Below are positions 1 through 8,037 of a DNA stretch of 64,000 nucleotides, in pieces (within the stretch, counting starts at the first letter, position 1; every line of letters begins with the position of its first letter). Both the position numbers and the translations under genes were made by a program. Under the pieces are notes generated by a model. That model did not search any database. It was not told the DNA's origin and saw only the letters and a list, made by a program, of their open reading frames with translations. Source of the DNA: Marinibaculum pumilum. Its GTDB lineage: Bacteria; Pseudomonadota; Alphaproteobacteria; Ferrovibrionales; Ferrovibrionaceae. The stretch spans positions 398,289 through 462,288 of the forward strand of contig NZ_JBHRTR010000031.1 of NCBI RefSeq assembly GCF_042646425.1. The letters run 5' to 3'.

Positions 1-2
1 CG

Positions 3-392
3 GCGAACCTGCCGGGCTTCCTGGGCGATTGCCGGGACCTGACGGACGGGGTGTCGCAGATCCTGCGCGACTGCGCGGATGCCGATGAGCCGTTCTCGGA
101 GTCCTTCGCCCGGATGCATATCCTGCTGATGAAGGCGCAGGCCCTGCACCAGGGCGCCTTCGCCACGATGGGCGGCAGCATCCGGGCCCTGGCGCGGGTG
201 GGGATGTATTTCGGCAGCCGCGCCAGCGATCCGGCGACCAGCCGGGCGATCTACACTCTGTACCGGGAAGAGGCCGACCGCATCATGCGCCACATGATGC
301 GGGAGATGCGCTTCGTCATCCAGGAGATCGGCTTGACGGTCGACGATGTCCTTACCGATGCCGACGAAGCCGTCGCATTAACAGGAAGTTAG
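3..392 (+). CDS. 3' part of an unrecognised protein (5' end outside window)
   Basis: The frame is open from base 3 and runs to TAG at 390-392, so about 129 C-terminal residues are visible. A GTG at 51 could be a start, but the frame stays open upstream and no ribosome-binding site precedes it, so I read it as a partial gene. The protein is helical and mixed in charge, with Met- and Arg-rich stretches such as RIMRHMMREMRF, and has no cysteine motif or membrane segment. I do not recognise the family. It lies just upstream of a FlaG-like gene, so a flagellar role is possible but unproven. Confidence 0.5.
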   Translation, partial: ANLPGFLGDCRDLTDGVSQILRDCADADEPFSESFARMHILLMKAQALHQGAFATMGGSIRALARVGMYFGSRASDPATSRAIYTLYREEADRIMRHMMREMRFVIQEIGLTVDDVLTDADEAVALTGS

Positions 393-498
393 GCTTTTTC
401 GTTAAAATTTCCCGTTTCAGTTTTGTCTTAAATTGTAGTTGACCGGACGCACCCCCGGTGCCATCATGGTATTGCCTCTAGAAAAGGAGGGCAGTGCA

Positions 499-969
499 AT
501 GGTGGTATCAGCTCTTGATAGCGCCCGCACGACGCCCCCATCCAGTTTTCCGCCGAAGGCGGAAGGGCTAGAGACCTCCGCTGTCGCTCCGGCATCGGAC
601 GGTAGTCAGCAGAATGCGCGTTACTTCAGCCCGTTCATCCAGTTCGACCACGAACTGGGGCTTGCGATCATCCAGTATCGCGATGCCGAAACGGGCGCGG
701 TGATCCGCCAGGTGCCGTCGAAGCAAGCTGTCGACGAGTACCGGGCCAGATCGTCCGGACTCTCCCTGTCCGGATCCGAGACTTCGGACCGCACGCCAGG
801 CGGCTCGCCGGGAAGCTCCGCTTCCAGCGAGGACTCCGCTTCGGGCGCCAGCAACGGACCCAACGGGTCCGCGCCGGCGATCGGGACTGCTGCCACCGGC
901 TCGAACCAGACGATATCGGCGGATACGCCCACGGGTGGTGGCAAAGGCGAGAGATCCGTTCTCGCTTGA
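499..969 (+). CDS. flaG: FlaG-like flagellar protein
   Basis: Predicted 156 aa. The start is ATG 499 because AAGGAGG lies at 484-490 with good spacing; an upstream in-frame ATG at 439 has no such site. Residues about 40-85 match the FlaG pattern: YFSPFIQFDHELGLAIIQY, then D-AETG-VIRQVPS and a short acidic helix. FlaG proteins affect flagellar filament length or assembly. The C-terminal half (about residues 90-156) is a Ser/Gly/Thr/Ala-rich low-complexity tail, unusual for the roughly 120-aa family and probably disordered. The two tandem alpha-beta-alpha proteins and a PseB gene follow downstream, which fits a flagellin locus. Confidence 0.7.
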   Translation: MVVSALDSARTTPPSSFPPKAEGLETSAVAPASDGSQQNARYFSPFIQFDHELGLAIIQYRDAETGAVIRQVPSKQAVDEYRARSSGLSLSGSETSDRTPGGSPGSSASSEDSASGASNGPNGSAPAIGTAATGSNQTISADTPTGGGKGERSVLA

Positions 970-1601
970 GCGGGCCGCGGCGATCGGATCGCCGCACACG
1001 ACCAGGACGGGCCGGCGGGTGCAGCCGGTGCCGTTCCCTCGCAGAAAATGATGGCAAGACGCCAAAGAGCGTCTACCGGGGTCCGCCCCTTCGTCGCATC
1101 GATCGCTGCCTGATCGCAGCTGTTCCGATGTCGCCGGGGTGACGGGACGAATCCGGCCGGGTCATGCAGGCGCGCCGTGGGCGGGCGGCTGGCCGACAGG
1201 CGAGGTGCGTCCGGCGGGTCCCGAACGGATCGGCGCGCCGGGGCAGGGACCCCGGCGCGAACGCTCTTCTTCTGCCTGATCGCACGACGGCGTGCCGGCG
1301 GTCCCTGCCGCCGGCACATCCGAAAAGCTGATTTTCGTGCCCTGACGCCCGGCAATCTCCGGAATCCGGCACGGCGGATGCATGTAGACTCAGGCGTCAA
1401 GCGATGACGCAGCGGGGCCGGGCCGGTCCCCGGTGGAATGCGGGCGGACCACCCTTGCGGGCCCCGGCCGCCCGACACATCATCGGCCCGACAGGGACGG
1501 CATGGGCTCTGGCGGTGGGTTCGACCCGCGGAACGTCAGCCGTCGCGGGATCGGACAGCGCAACGGTGCATGTTCCGGATCCCTGGCAAGGGCTCACAGC
1601 G
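970..1601. other. 632-bp gap without a convincing gene
   Basis: Only short, arginine-rich frames occur here and none has a ribosome-binding site. A frame joined to the next gene is open from 1404, but its extra 66 residues are low quality and absent from the paralogue. A 19-bp palindromic stem lies just after the flaG stop. I found no good -24/-12 site in this stretch, unlike the gap before the second paralogue. Confidence 0.5.
977..995 (+). terminator. Stem after flaG, possible terminator
   Basis: GCGGCGATC and its exact complement GATCGCCGC are separated by one base, 8 bp after the flaG stop. There is no T-run, so it may only be a 3'-end stabilising stem. Confidence 0.3.
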
Positions 1602-2642
1602 ATGGCATCGACCATCTTCGGCAGTTTCGAGTTCAATTTCCGCAAGACCGAGTTCTTCATCAACCGCGCCTACACCCTGACGGCGGGGCAGTTGAAGATT
1701 CAGTCCCAGAAGGAGATTGGCGCCATGTCGGCCCGCCATCAGGCGGAGATCGTCAAGGCGCAGCAGCCGGTCACCAAGAACCTGGCCAACAAGTTCGAGG
1801 CAGGCGACGCGGTTGCAGACCTCAAGAACGCCCTGGACCGCATCGTCGACATCCGCAACTCGCTGTTCGAGGCGCGCGCAGCCGCCAAGCTGGGCGAGCG
1901 CGCAGGATTTGACAATGCGCTCTTCGACATCAACCGCAAGGCTCAGGATGCCTCTCAGGACAGCCATAACCTGATTGGCTGGCTGGCGGTCGACGGCAAC
2001 GGGGTGCGGTCCAGGACAGTGGAACTGGGACCGGCCAGCTTCAACATTGCATCGCGGTCGCTGGGCGCCACCTACGCCGTGGAACTCGACGACGGCGAGC
2101 GCATCCGGCCGGAATTCCGCAAGAACGAGATGGAGCTCAACGGCCAGAAGTTCCTGGTCAATGAGCTGAACTACGTCTCGGAATCCGACGGCGCGATCAC
2201 CTTCACGGTCGGCGAGGGCGAAGAGCAGCAGACTTTCACCGGTACGGTGAAGAAGGGCGGACTGGGGATCGCCAGTTCCTGGGTCTACGGCAATTTCGAT
2301 AGCCAGGAGTTCCAGGACTTGGCTGTAGGGGATGTCAACGGCGCATTGCAGCGCCTGAACGCAGCGGAACGCGAACTCAACGCGTCGCTTATCCAGGCGG
2401 AATACCGCTACAACAAGTCGAAGACGCTGGCGGAGGCTGCCCAGACCAAGGTCGACAATACCGTCCGCGCACAGCTGACCGAGCAGCAGGCGCTGAACAA
2501 GGCGATCGAGGCCAAGACAAAGATCGCGCTCGTCGTTCTCAGCCTGGGCGCGCAGCAGAAACTGACCCAGATCGACGCGATCTTCCGGCCGGCGCCAAAG
2601 CCGACCAACACCATCCTGGACCGGTTCGGCCTGTTCGACTGA
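1602..2642 (+). CDS. Flagellin-like alpha/beta/alpha protein, copy 1 (uncharacterised)
   Basis: Predicted 346 aa. I chose ATG 1602 because the paralogue at 2772 begins the same way (MAS, then FNF/FGF) and AAGGG lies 9 bases upstream. The N-terminal third is helical and contains LDRIVDIRNSLFEARAAAKL followed by a D-rich helix, similar in pattern to the D1 helix of flagellin and FlgL. The middle third is beta-rich. The C-terminal third is a long helix ending in ALVVLSLGAQQKLTQIDAIF and a short LFD tail. There is no signal peptide or membrane segment, which is normal for substrates of the flagellar exporter. The classic flagellin N-terminal signature is missing. The flagellin-like reading is my inference; the tandem duplication and the flaG/pseB context are what the sequence shows. 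Confidence 0.6.
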   Translation: MASTIFGSFEFNFRKTEFFINRAYTLTAGQLKIQSQKEIGAMSARHQAEIVKAQQPVTKNLANKFEAGDAVADLKNALDRIVDIRNSLFEARAAAKLGERAGFDNALFDINRKAQDASQDSHNLIGWLAVDGNGVRSRTVELGPASFNIASRSLGATYAVELDDGERIRPEFRKNEMELNGQKFLVNELNYVSESDGAITFTVGEGEEQQTFTGTVKKGGLGIASSWVYGNFDSQEFQDLAVGDVNGALQRLNAAERELNASLIQAEYRYNKSKTLAEAAQTKVDNTVRAQLTEQQALNKAIEAKTKIALVVLSLGAQQKLTQIDAIFRPAPKPTNTILDRFGLFD

Positions 2643-2702
2643 ACCGGCGGGGTGCCGCCGGGCACCTGGACCCCAGGCTGAAACCCCAGATTCCCCGCCA
2701 TG

Positions 2703-2718
2703 TGGCGCGGGATTTGCA
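2703..2718 (+). promoter_or_regulatory. Sigma-54 promoter for the second flagellin-like gene
   Basis: TGGCGCG, four bases, then TTGCA. This is one mismatch from the consensus TGGCACG-N4-TTGCA, with correct GG-N10-GC spacing. It lies 54 bp before the ATG at 2772. Sigma-54 control is typical of late flagellar genes in alphaproteobacteria. Confidence 0.7.
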
Positions 2719-2771
2719 TTTTGTTTCTCGGGTTCGCGACGATTGCGGCCTGGGCAAAACGCAGTGGATCG

Positions 2772-3809
2772 ATGGCGTCCGACTTCTTCAATTTCGACTT
2801 CGGTTTCCGGCAGGCCGAATTCAACGTGAACCGGGCCTACACCCTGACCAAGGCCCAGAACACGATTCGTGCCCAGCGCGAGACCGCCGCGATGACCTTC
2901 CGTCATCAGGAAGAGGTCGTGCGGGTGCAGAAGTCGGTGACCGCGTTCACCTCCGACAAGATCGAGGCCGGCGATGCCAAGGCCAATCTCGAGAATTCGC
3001 TCGACCGCATCATCGACATCCGGAATTCGCTGTTCGAGGCACGCGCCGCGGCCGCCACGGGCGACCGCGCGGCCTTCGACAATGCGCTCTACAACATCAA
3101 CCTGAAGGCGCAGGACGCCTCCCAGGACCAGAACAACCTGATCGGCTGGCTGTCGGTCGACGGCAGCGGCACCCGCTCCAACACCGTCAGCCTGGGCCAG
3201 AGCAGCTTCAACATCTATTCGCGCTCCCTCGGTGCGACCTACAGCGTGGAACTGGACAGCGGCGAGAAGATCCGGCCGGAGTTCCGCGACAACGAGCTGG
3301 AGCTGAACGAAGAGAAGTTCCTGGTCACCGAGGTGAATTACGAGTCCGAAGCGGGCGGCGAGATCACCTTCAGCGTCGGCGACGGGGTCGACAAGCAGAC
3401 CTTCACCGGCACGGTGAACAAGGGCGGCCTCGGTGTGGCCAGCTCCTGGGTCTACGGCAACCTGGACAGCCAGGCCTTCCAGGACGCGGCGGTGGCCGAC
3501 ATCAACACGGCTCTGGAGACCCTGAATGCCGCTGAGCGGCAACTCAACGGCACCCTGATCCAGGCGCAGTACCAGTACGACAAGGCCGTCACGCAGGTCG
3601 AGGCGGCACAGGGCAAGGTCGACGACACCATCCGGCGCCAGCTCACCGAGCAGCAGGCGCTGGACAAGGCCATCGAGTCGCGCAACGAGATCGCGCTCGT
3701 CGTCCTCAGCCTGGGCGCGCAGCAGAAGCTCACCCAGATCGACGCGATCTTCCGGCCGGCGGCGGAGCCGACGAACACGGTTCTCAACACCCTGGGCCTG
3801 TTCGACTGA
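2772..3809 (+). CDS. Flagellin-like alpha/beta/alpha protein, copy 2 (uncharacterised)
   Basis: Predicted 345 aa, a close paralogue of the preceding gene along its whole length. Shared blocks include NRAYTLT near residue 18, DASQD, NLIGWL-VDG, SRSLGATY, a KKGGLG or NKGGLG turn, ASSWVYGN and LTQIDAIFRPA. ATG 2772 is preferred over an open upstream extension that starts inside the sigma-54 promoter. Helical ends flank a beta-rich core, and DINTALETLNAAERQL followed by a long helix recalls the flagellin C-terminal D1/D0 region. I infer a secreted filament or filament-associated protein. An alternative is an unrelated secreted coiled-coil protein. Confidence 0.6.
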   Translation: MASDFFNFDFGFRQAEFNVNRAYTLTKAQNTIRAQRETAAMTFRHQEEVVRVQKSVTAFTSDKIEAGDAKANLENSLDRIIDIRNSLFEARAAAATGDRAAFDNALYNINLKAQDASQDQNNLIGWLSVDGSGTRSNTVSLGQSSFNIYSRSLGATYSVELDSGEKIRPEFRDNELELNEEKFLVTEVNYESEAGGEITFSVGDGVDKQTFTGTVNKGGLGVASSWVYGNLDSQAFQDAAVADINTALETLNAAERQLNGTLIQAQYQYDKAVTQVEAAQGKVDDTIRRQLTEQQALDKAIESRNEIALVVLSLGAQQKLTQIDAIFRPAAEPTNTVLNTLGLFD

Positions 3810-3894
3810 CGATTCGCGGTGCGGCAGGGTCGATCGTCGCTGTCGTCTTTGCGCTTCATTAACGGCTTGAATGGATCATCTTGCCGTATTGATC

Positions 3895-3910
3895 TGGCCT
3901 CTTTCTTGCT
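3895..3910 (+). promoter_or_regulatory. Weak sigma-54-like site upstream of pseB
   Basis: TGGC and TTGCT are spaced so that GG and GC are ten bases apart, as sigma-54 requires, but the rest of the -24 box (CTC) does not match. It is 133 bp before the pseB start. It would co-regulate the sugar gene with late flagellar genes if real. Confidence 0.3.
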
Positions 3911-4042
3911 CCTTGCCGGGTTGTAGGCCACGCTGGCCTTGCCCCATCGATGGTATGGGGGCGGGCTCGGCGAGGCAGGCGACGGGCCGGCCCGGCGGAC
4001 CGGATGGCCGGCGCACAGTGAGGAACGGGAGTATCCCCGAGC

Positions 4043-5221
4043 ATGGCTCAGAACGGCAGCGGCAAGGGCAGGAACGGCAGCGCCGGCGGCAGCAATGGCC
4101 GTGGGGCGGGGAAGAATGGCCGGGTCACCAAGCTGCGGACGGTTGCCGCCGCGCCGGCGATCAGCATTGGCCAGGACTTCGCGGCGGTAGAGGATTTCAG
4201 CAGCTTTGCCGGCAAGTCCGTCCTGGTGACGGGCGGGACCGGGTCGTTCGGCCGCCGTTTCGTCGAGGAACTGATGGCCCGCGCGAAGCCGAAGCGGCTG
4301 ATCGTGTTCTCCCGCGACGAATACAAGCAGTACGAGATGCAGTCCGCGCTGGACGGCAGGGATGCCCGGGCGCTGCGCTTCTTCATCGGCGATGTGCGCG
4401 ATGTCGAGCGGCTGGAGCTGGCGATGCGGGAGGTGGATTTCGTTATCCACGCCGCGGCGCTGAAGCATGTGCCGGCGGCGGAGTACAACCCGTTCGAGTG
4501 CATCAAGACCAATGTCGAGGGGGCGCAGAACGTCGTCACCGCCGCGCTGCGCTGCGGGGTTGAGCGGGTGGTCGCCCTGTCGACGGACAAGGCCGCGAAC
4601 CCGATCAATCTCTATGGCGCCAGCAAGCTGGCCTCCGACAAGATCTTCATCGCCGCCAACAACATGTCCGGCTCCGTCGGCACCCGCTTTTCCGTCGTGC
4701 GCTACGGCAATGTCATGGAATCCCGTGGCGGCGTGGTGGAACTGTTCGACCGCCTGCTGCGACAGGGCGCCACGGAACTGCCGATCACCGATCCGCGGAT
4801 GAGCCGCTTCTGGATCACCCTGCGCCAGGGGGTGGATTTCGTCGTCTCCTCCCTGGCGATGATGCAGGGCGGCGAGATCTTCGTGCCGAAGATCCCCAGC
4901 ATGAACGTGCTCGACCTGGCCAACAGCCTGGCGCCCGGTCTGCCGCACCGGGTGATCGGCATCCGTCCGGGCGAGAAGCTGCACGAGGTCCTGGTGACGG
5001 AGGACGATGCCCGCCAGACCATCGAACTGCAGGACCGCTACGTGATCGAGCCGCTGTTCCGCTGGTGGAAGCGCACACCTTACGTGGCGCTGGGCGCGAA
5101 GCCGGTGCCGGAGGGCTTCCGCTACGCCTCCGACACCAATGCCCATTGGCTGGACGCAGAAGGCGTGCACCGGCTGCTTGCCGGTCCGGAAGCGGCCGTC
5201 CAGGCTGCGGCCAGCGCCTGA
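4043..5221 (+). CDS. pseB: UDP-GlcNAc 4,6-dehydratase/5-epimerase family (PseB-like)
   Basis: Predicted 392 aa. Extended SDR of the PseB/FlaA1 family, which carries out the first step of pseudaminic-acid and related 6-deoxy amino-sugar synthesis from UDP-GlcNAc. Residues 64-70 form the NAD(P)-binding GGTGSFG loop, followed by FSRDEYKQYEM, HAAALKHVP, STDKA and the YGASK motif with Tyr191 and Lys195, all intact. The first 50 residues are a Gly/Asn/Ser/Lys-rich tail not usual in the family; GGGAG lies upstream of ATG 4043, so the extension looks translated. The gene sits between the flagellin-like pair and a glycosyltransferase, which suggests flagellin glycan precursor synthesis. Confidence 0.85.
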   Translation: MAQNGSGKGRNGSAGGSNGRGAGKNGRVTKLRTVAAAPAISIGQDFAAVEDFSSFAGKSVLVTGGTGSFGRRFVEELMARAKPKRLIVFSRDEYKQYEMQSALDGRDARALRFFIGDVRDVERLELAMREVDFVIHAAALKHVPAAEYNPFECIKTNVEGAQNVVTAALRCGVERVVALSTDKAANPINLYGASKLASDKIFIAANNMSGSVGTRFSVVRYGNVMESRGGVVELFDRLLRQGATELPITDPRMSRFWITLRQGVDFVVSSLAMMQGGEIFVPKIPSMNVLDLANSLAPGLPHRVIGIRPGEKLHEVLVTEDDARQTIELQDRYVIEPLFRWWKRTPYVALGAKPVPEGFRYASDTNAHWLDAEGVHRLLAGPEAAVQAAASA

Positions 5222-5251
5222 TCCCGGCCGCTCGTCCCGCGCCGCTACCCC

Positions 5252-6556
5252 ATGCCGCCCGTCCTGCACGTCATCGATCCGGCGCTGCGCGGCGTCGCGG
5301 GCCATTACCTGAGCCAGCATGCCGCGCTCTGGCACCTGTGCCGGCAGCATGGCTATGCCATGCACAGCTATGGCCACGCCGCCTTCGATCCGGCATCGCT
5401 GCCGCCGGGCACGGGCTTCACCGCGCTGTTCGACGACACCCGTCCCAACGACAGGATCGGCCATTTCGTCACCGACGCGTCGCAGGCCAACCTGCAATGC
5501 CATGACGGGCTGTCACGGCTCGACGCCGGGCATTTCGCGCCGGAGGACCTGATCCTCCTGACCACGGCCACGATCCGCAATGTGCTGGGCTATGGCCGCT
5601 GGCTGCAGGACGCGGCGGCCGGCCTGGCCTGCCCGGTGGGCATCTATTGCACTTTGTCCGCGGAACTCGACGACACGGTCGGCCGCGCCCTGCGGCGCGA
5701 CCAGGTGGCGATCGACGATGCCGGCTTCGACCTGCTGGACAGCATCGTCGTGCCCAACGAGTTCAAGCGCTCCGCCTATCGCTATATGTTCCGGCAGGTG
5801 CCGCGCGACCGGCGCAACCGCTATGCGGTCTTCTACGAAGAGCCGTTCCCCAGCCGCAGCCTGCTGGATTCCCTGGGCGCGGACGGCATCCGCTTCCACT
5901 CGCTGCGGTCGATGTACCAGGGCGGCGACCATGAGAAGGCCGATCCGGCATCGGTCGGCCGCAGGACAATCGCCTTTCTCGGCTCCGGCGGGCTGGCGGA
6001 GGGCGAGAAGGGCTGGCACCGCATCGTGGAGATCGTGCAGCAGGTCCTGGAACAGCGCGACGATGTGCGCTTCACCATTCATGCCGGCGGGCGGATGGCG
6101 CCCGCGGTCGAGCAGGCATTGCGCGACCTGGGGCGCCGGCATGACGGCCAGGATCGGGTGGACCTGCTGTTCGGTGCCCTGGACAGTGCCGCCTACTGCG
6201 CCTTCCTGGAGCGCGCGGACATGGTCTGCCTGCCCTATGGCGACAGGTACCGCCATGTCATGTCGGGCGTTTTCGACGACTGCGCCTTCCTGGGCACCGT
6301 CGCCGTGGTCCCGGCCGCCAGCAAGATGGCGCGCTGGATGGACGTCCACAACCTGACGCCTGCCTGCTTCCAGGAGGCCAGCCCGGCCGGCATCGCCGCC
6401 ACGCTGGTCGATGCGCTGGCGGATTTCGACCGCCACCGGGAGACATTCCGGCGCACGCGGGAGATCGCGCGCGCGGGTTTCCGCCGCAACAATCCGGTCG
6501 CCGTCCTGTCGGCAATGAACCCGGCGGCGGGCCGGCGCGACCGCGCCTCGGCCTGA
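5252..6556 (+). CDS. Glycosyltransferase, GT-B type
   Basis: Predicted 434 aa, 30 bp downstream of pseB on the same strand. The N-terminal half holds the acceptor-side Rossmann fold, starting with VLHVIDPALRGVAGHYL. The C-terminal half has the donor-side pattern: IAFLGSGGLAEGEKGWHRI near residue 235, a long helix, VRFTIHAGG, then ADMVCLPYGDRY and a GVF loop near residues 325-345 in place of the usual E-x7-E region. There is no membrane segment. It probably transfers a sugar made by the surrounding island; donor and acceptor cannot be read from the sequence. Confidence 0.7.
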   Translation: MPPVLHVIDPALRGVAGHYLSQHAALWHLCRQHGYAMHSYGHAAFDPASLPPGTGFTALFDDTRPNDRIGHFVTDASQANLQCHDGLSRLDAGHFAPEDLILLTTATIRNVLGYGRWLQDAAAGLACPVGIYCTLSAELDDTVGRALRRDQVAIDDAGFDLLDSIVVPNEFKRSAYRYMFRQVPRDRRNRYAVFYEEPFPSRSLLDSLGADGIRFHSLRSMYQGGDHEKADPASVGRRTIAFLGSGGLAEGEKGWHRIVEIVQQVLEQRDDVRFTIHAGGRMAPAVEQALRDLGRRHDGQDRVDLLFGALDSAAYCAFLERADMVCLPYGDRYRHVMSGVFDDCAFLGTVAVVPAASKMARWMDVHNLTPACFQEASPAGIAATLVDALADFDRHRETFRRTREIARAGFRRNNPVAVLSAMNPAAGRRDRASA

Positions 6557-6564
6557 CCGTCGCA

Positions 6565-7242
6565 ATGGGGCAGGGCGGGGACAGGATCGACCGGGAAAGG
6601 ATCGAGCGGGGCCGCATCGACCTGTCTGCCGACCCGGACGGGGTGGTGGCGGAACTGGCGGTGCGCCTGTCCGCATTTCCGCGGCATGGCGGGCAGCCAG
6701 ATGCCGCCGATCTCAAAGCCGCTTCCGTCGCGATCCTGCTGGTGCACCAGGCGGACGGCTGGTCCGTCGTGCTGACCCGGCGCGCCGCCGGCCTGCGCCG
6801 TCATGGCGGCCAGTGGGCGCTGCCGGGCGGCCGCTGCGAACCGGGCGAGACGGCCGTCGCCGCCGGCCTGCGCGAGGTAGCGGAGGAGATCGGGCTGGAC
6901 CTGCCGCCGGCCCGGGTCCTCGGACTGCTGGACGATTATCCGACACGGTCCGGCTATCACATCACGCCGCTGGTCATCTGGGGCGGGGCGGCGCCGGCGT
7001 TCCGACCGGATCCGGCCGAGGTCGCCTCGATCCATCTGATCCCGCTGGCAGACCTGACGGTCGAGGATGCGGTCGACTTCGTGACGATCCCGGAAAGCGA
7101 CCGCAAGGTGGTGCGCTTCCGGCTGCAGGAGCGCCTGATCCATGCGCCCACCGCAGCTTTGCTGTACCAGTTCCGGGAAGTGCTGGCGGGCCGGGTGACC
7201 CGGGTGGCGGAACTGGAGCAGCCCACCTTTGCCTGGCGTTGA
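6565..7242 (+). CDS. Nudix hydrolase, CoA-pyrophosphatase-like
   Basis: Predicted 225 aa, starting 8 bp after the glycosyltransferase stop. A complete Nudix box begins at GGRCEPGET and ends at REVAEEIGL (about residues 90-113), with the catalytic glutamates present. The preceding RRHGGQWALPGG and the following LLDDYPTRSGYHITPLV resemble the NudL/NUDT7 CoA-diphosphatase subfamily. It hydrolyses a nucleoside diphosphate linked to another group. In this context the substrate could equally be a nucleotide sugar. Confidence 0.75.
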   Translation: MGQGGDRIDRERIERGRIDLSADPDGVVAELAVRLSAFPRHGGQPDAADLKAASVAILLVHQADGWSVVLTRRAAGLRRHGGQWALPGGRCEPGETAVAAGLREVAEEIGLDLPPARVLGLLDDYPTRSGYHITPLVIWGGAAPAFRPDPAEVASIHLIPLADLTVEDAVDFVTIPESDRKVVRFRLQERLIHAPTAALLYQFREVLAGRVTRVAELEQPTFAWR

Positions 7243-7254
7243 CCGCGGCCCGCG

Positions 7255-8037
7255 TCACATCCCGGCGCCGATATGGATGCCGCCGTTGACGTTCAGCACA
7301 TGGCCGGTGACGTAGCGGCCGCTCTCCGCCGCCAGGTAGAGGGCTGCCTCGGCGATGTCCCCGGGCAGGCCGATCTCGTGCAGCGGCACGTCGGCGATCG
7401 CCTGTGCCTCCTCCTCCGGGGTGACGACCGCGGCCATCATTTCCGTCCGGATCAGGCCCGGGGCGATCGCATTGACCGTCATCCCGTCGCCGGCATAGAG
7501 CCGCGCCAGCGACTTGGTGAGGCTGATCAGCGCCGCCTTGGACGCGGCATAGGGCACTGCCTTGGTACCGCCGAACTGCCCGCCCATCGACGAGATGTTG
7601 ATGATGCGACCGCGCCGGCCGGCGGCCTTCAGGTGCGGCAGCACCGCCTGGCACAGCAGGAACGGCCCGCGCAGGTTCACCGCCAGGGTATGGTCCCAGT
7701 CCTCCGGGTCGATCTCCGCGAAATCGACCCGGTTCAGGTAGCCGGCATTGTTGACCAGGATATGCAGGCCCCCGAAGGCCTCCACCGTTGCCGCGACTGC
7801 CGCCTGCACCGAGGCGCGGTCGACCACGTCCAGCGGTACGGCCCGTGCGGACAGGCCGGTCGCCGTCAGGTCTGCGGCCAGCGTCTCCGCGCCGTCGCGG
7901 CCGCGGCGGTAGCCGATGGCCACGGATGCGCCGGCCTCCGCGAGGCGGCGCGCGATGCCGGCGCCGATGCCGCGGTCGGCGCCGCTGACCAGGGCGGCGC
8001 TGCCGGCCAGAATAGTGCTCACGGGGCCAGTGCTCAC
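7255..8037 (-). CDS. Short-chain dehydrogenase/reductase
   Basis: Predicted 260 aa, classical SDR length. It has the cofactor loop SGADRGIGAG (about residues 18-27), the NNAG motif, catalytic Ser in NISSMGG, and YAASK with Tyr and Lys. The Gly-rich region and lack of an acidic residue after beta-2 would suit NADP(H). It is the last gene of a minus-strand operon and overlaps the DXS-like gene by ATGA, so the two are translationally coupled. A role in reducing a keto-sugar intermediate is likely; PtmA of Campylobacter flagellin modification is a comparable SDR. Confidence 0.75.
   Translation of the reverse strand: MSTGPVSTILAGSAALVSGADRGIGAGIARRLAEAGASVAIGYRRGRDGAETLAADLTATGLSARAVPLDVVDRASVQAAVAATVEAFGGLHILVNNAGYLNRVDFAEIDPEDWDHTLAVNLRGPFLLCQAVLPHLKAAGRRGRIINISSMGGQFGGTKAVPYAASKAALISLTKSLARLYAGDGMTVNAIAPGLIRTEMMAAVVTPEEEAQAIADVPLHEIGLPGDIAEAALYLAAESGRYVTGHVLNVNGGIHIGAGM

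Noticed and set aside
1404..1601. N-terminal extension of the first flagellin-like gene
   Set aside because: Low-quality sequence and absent from the paralogue; ATG 1602 matches the paralogue start.
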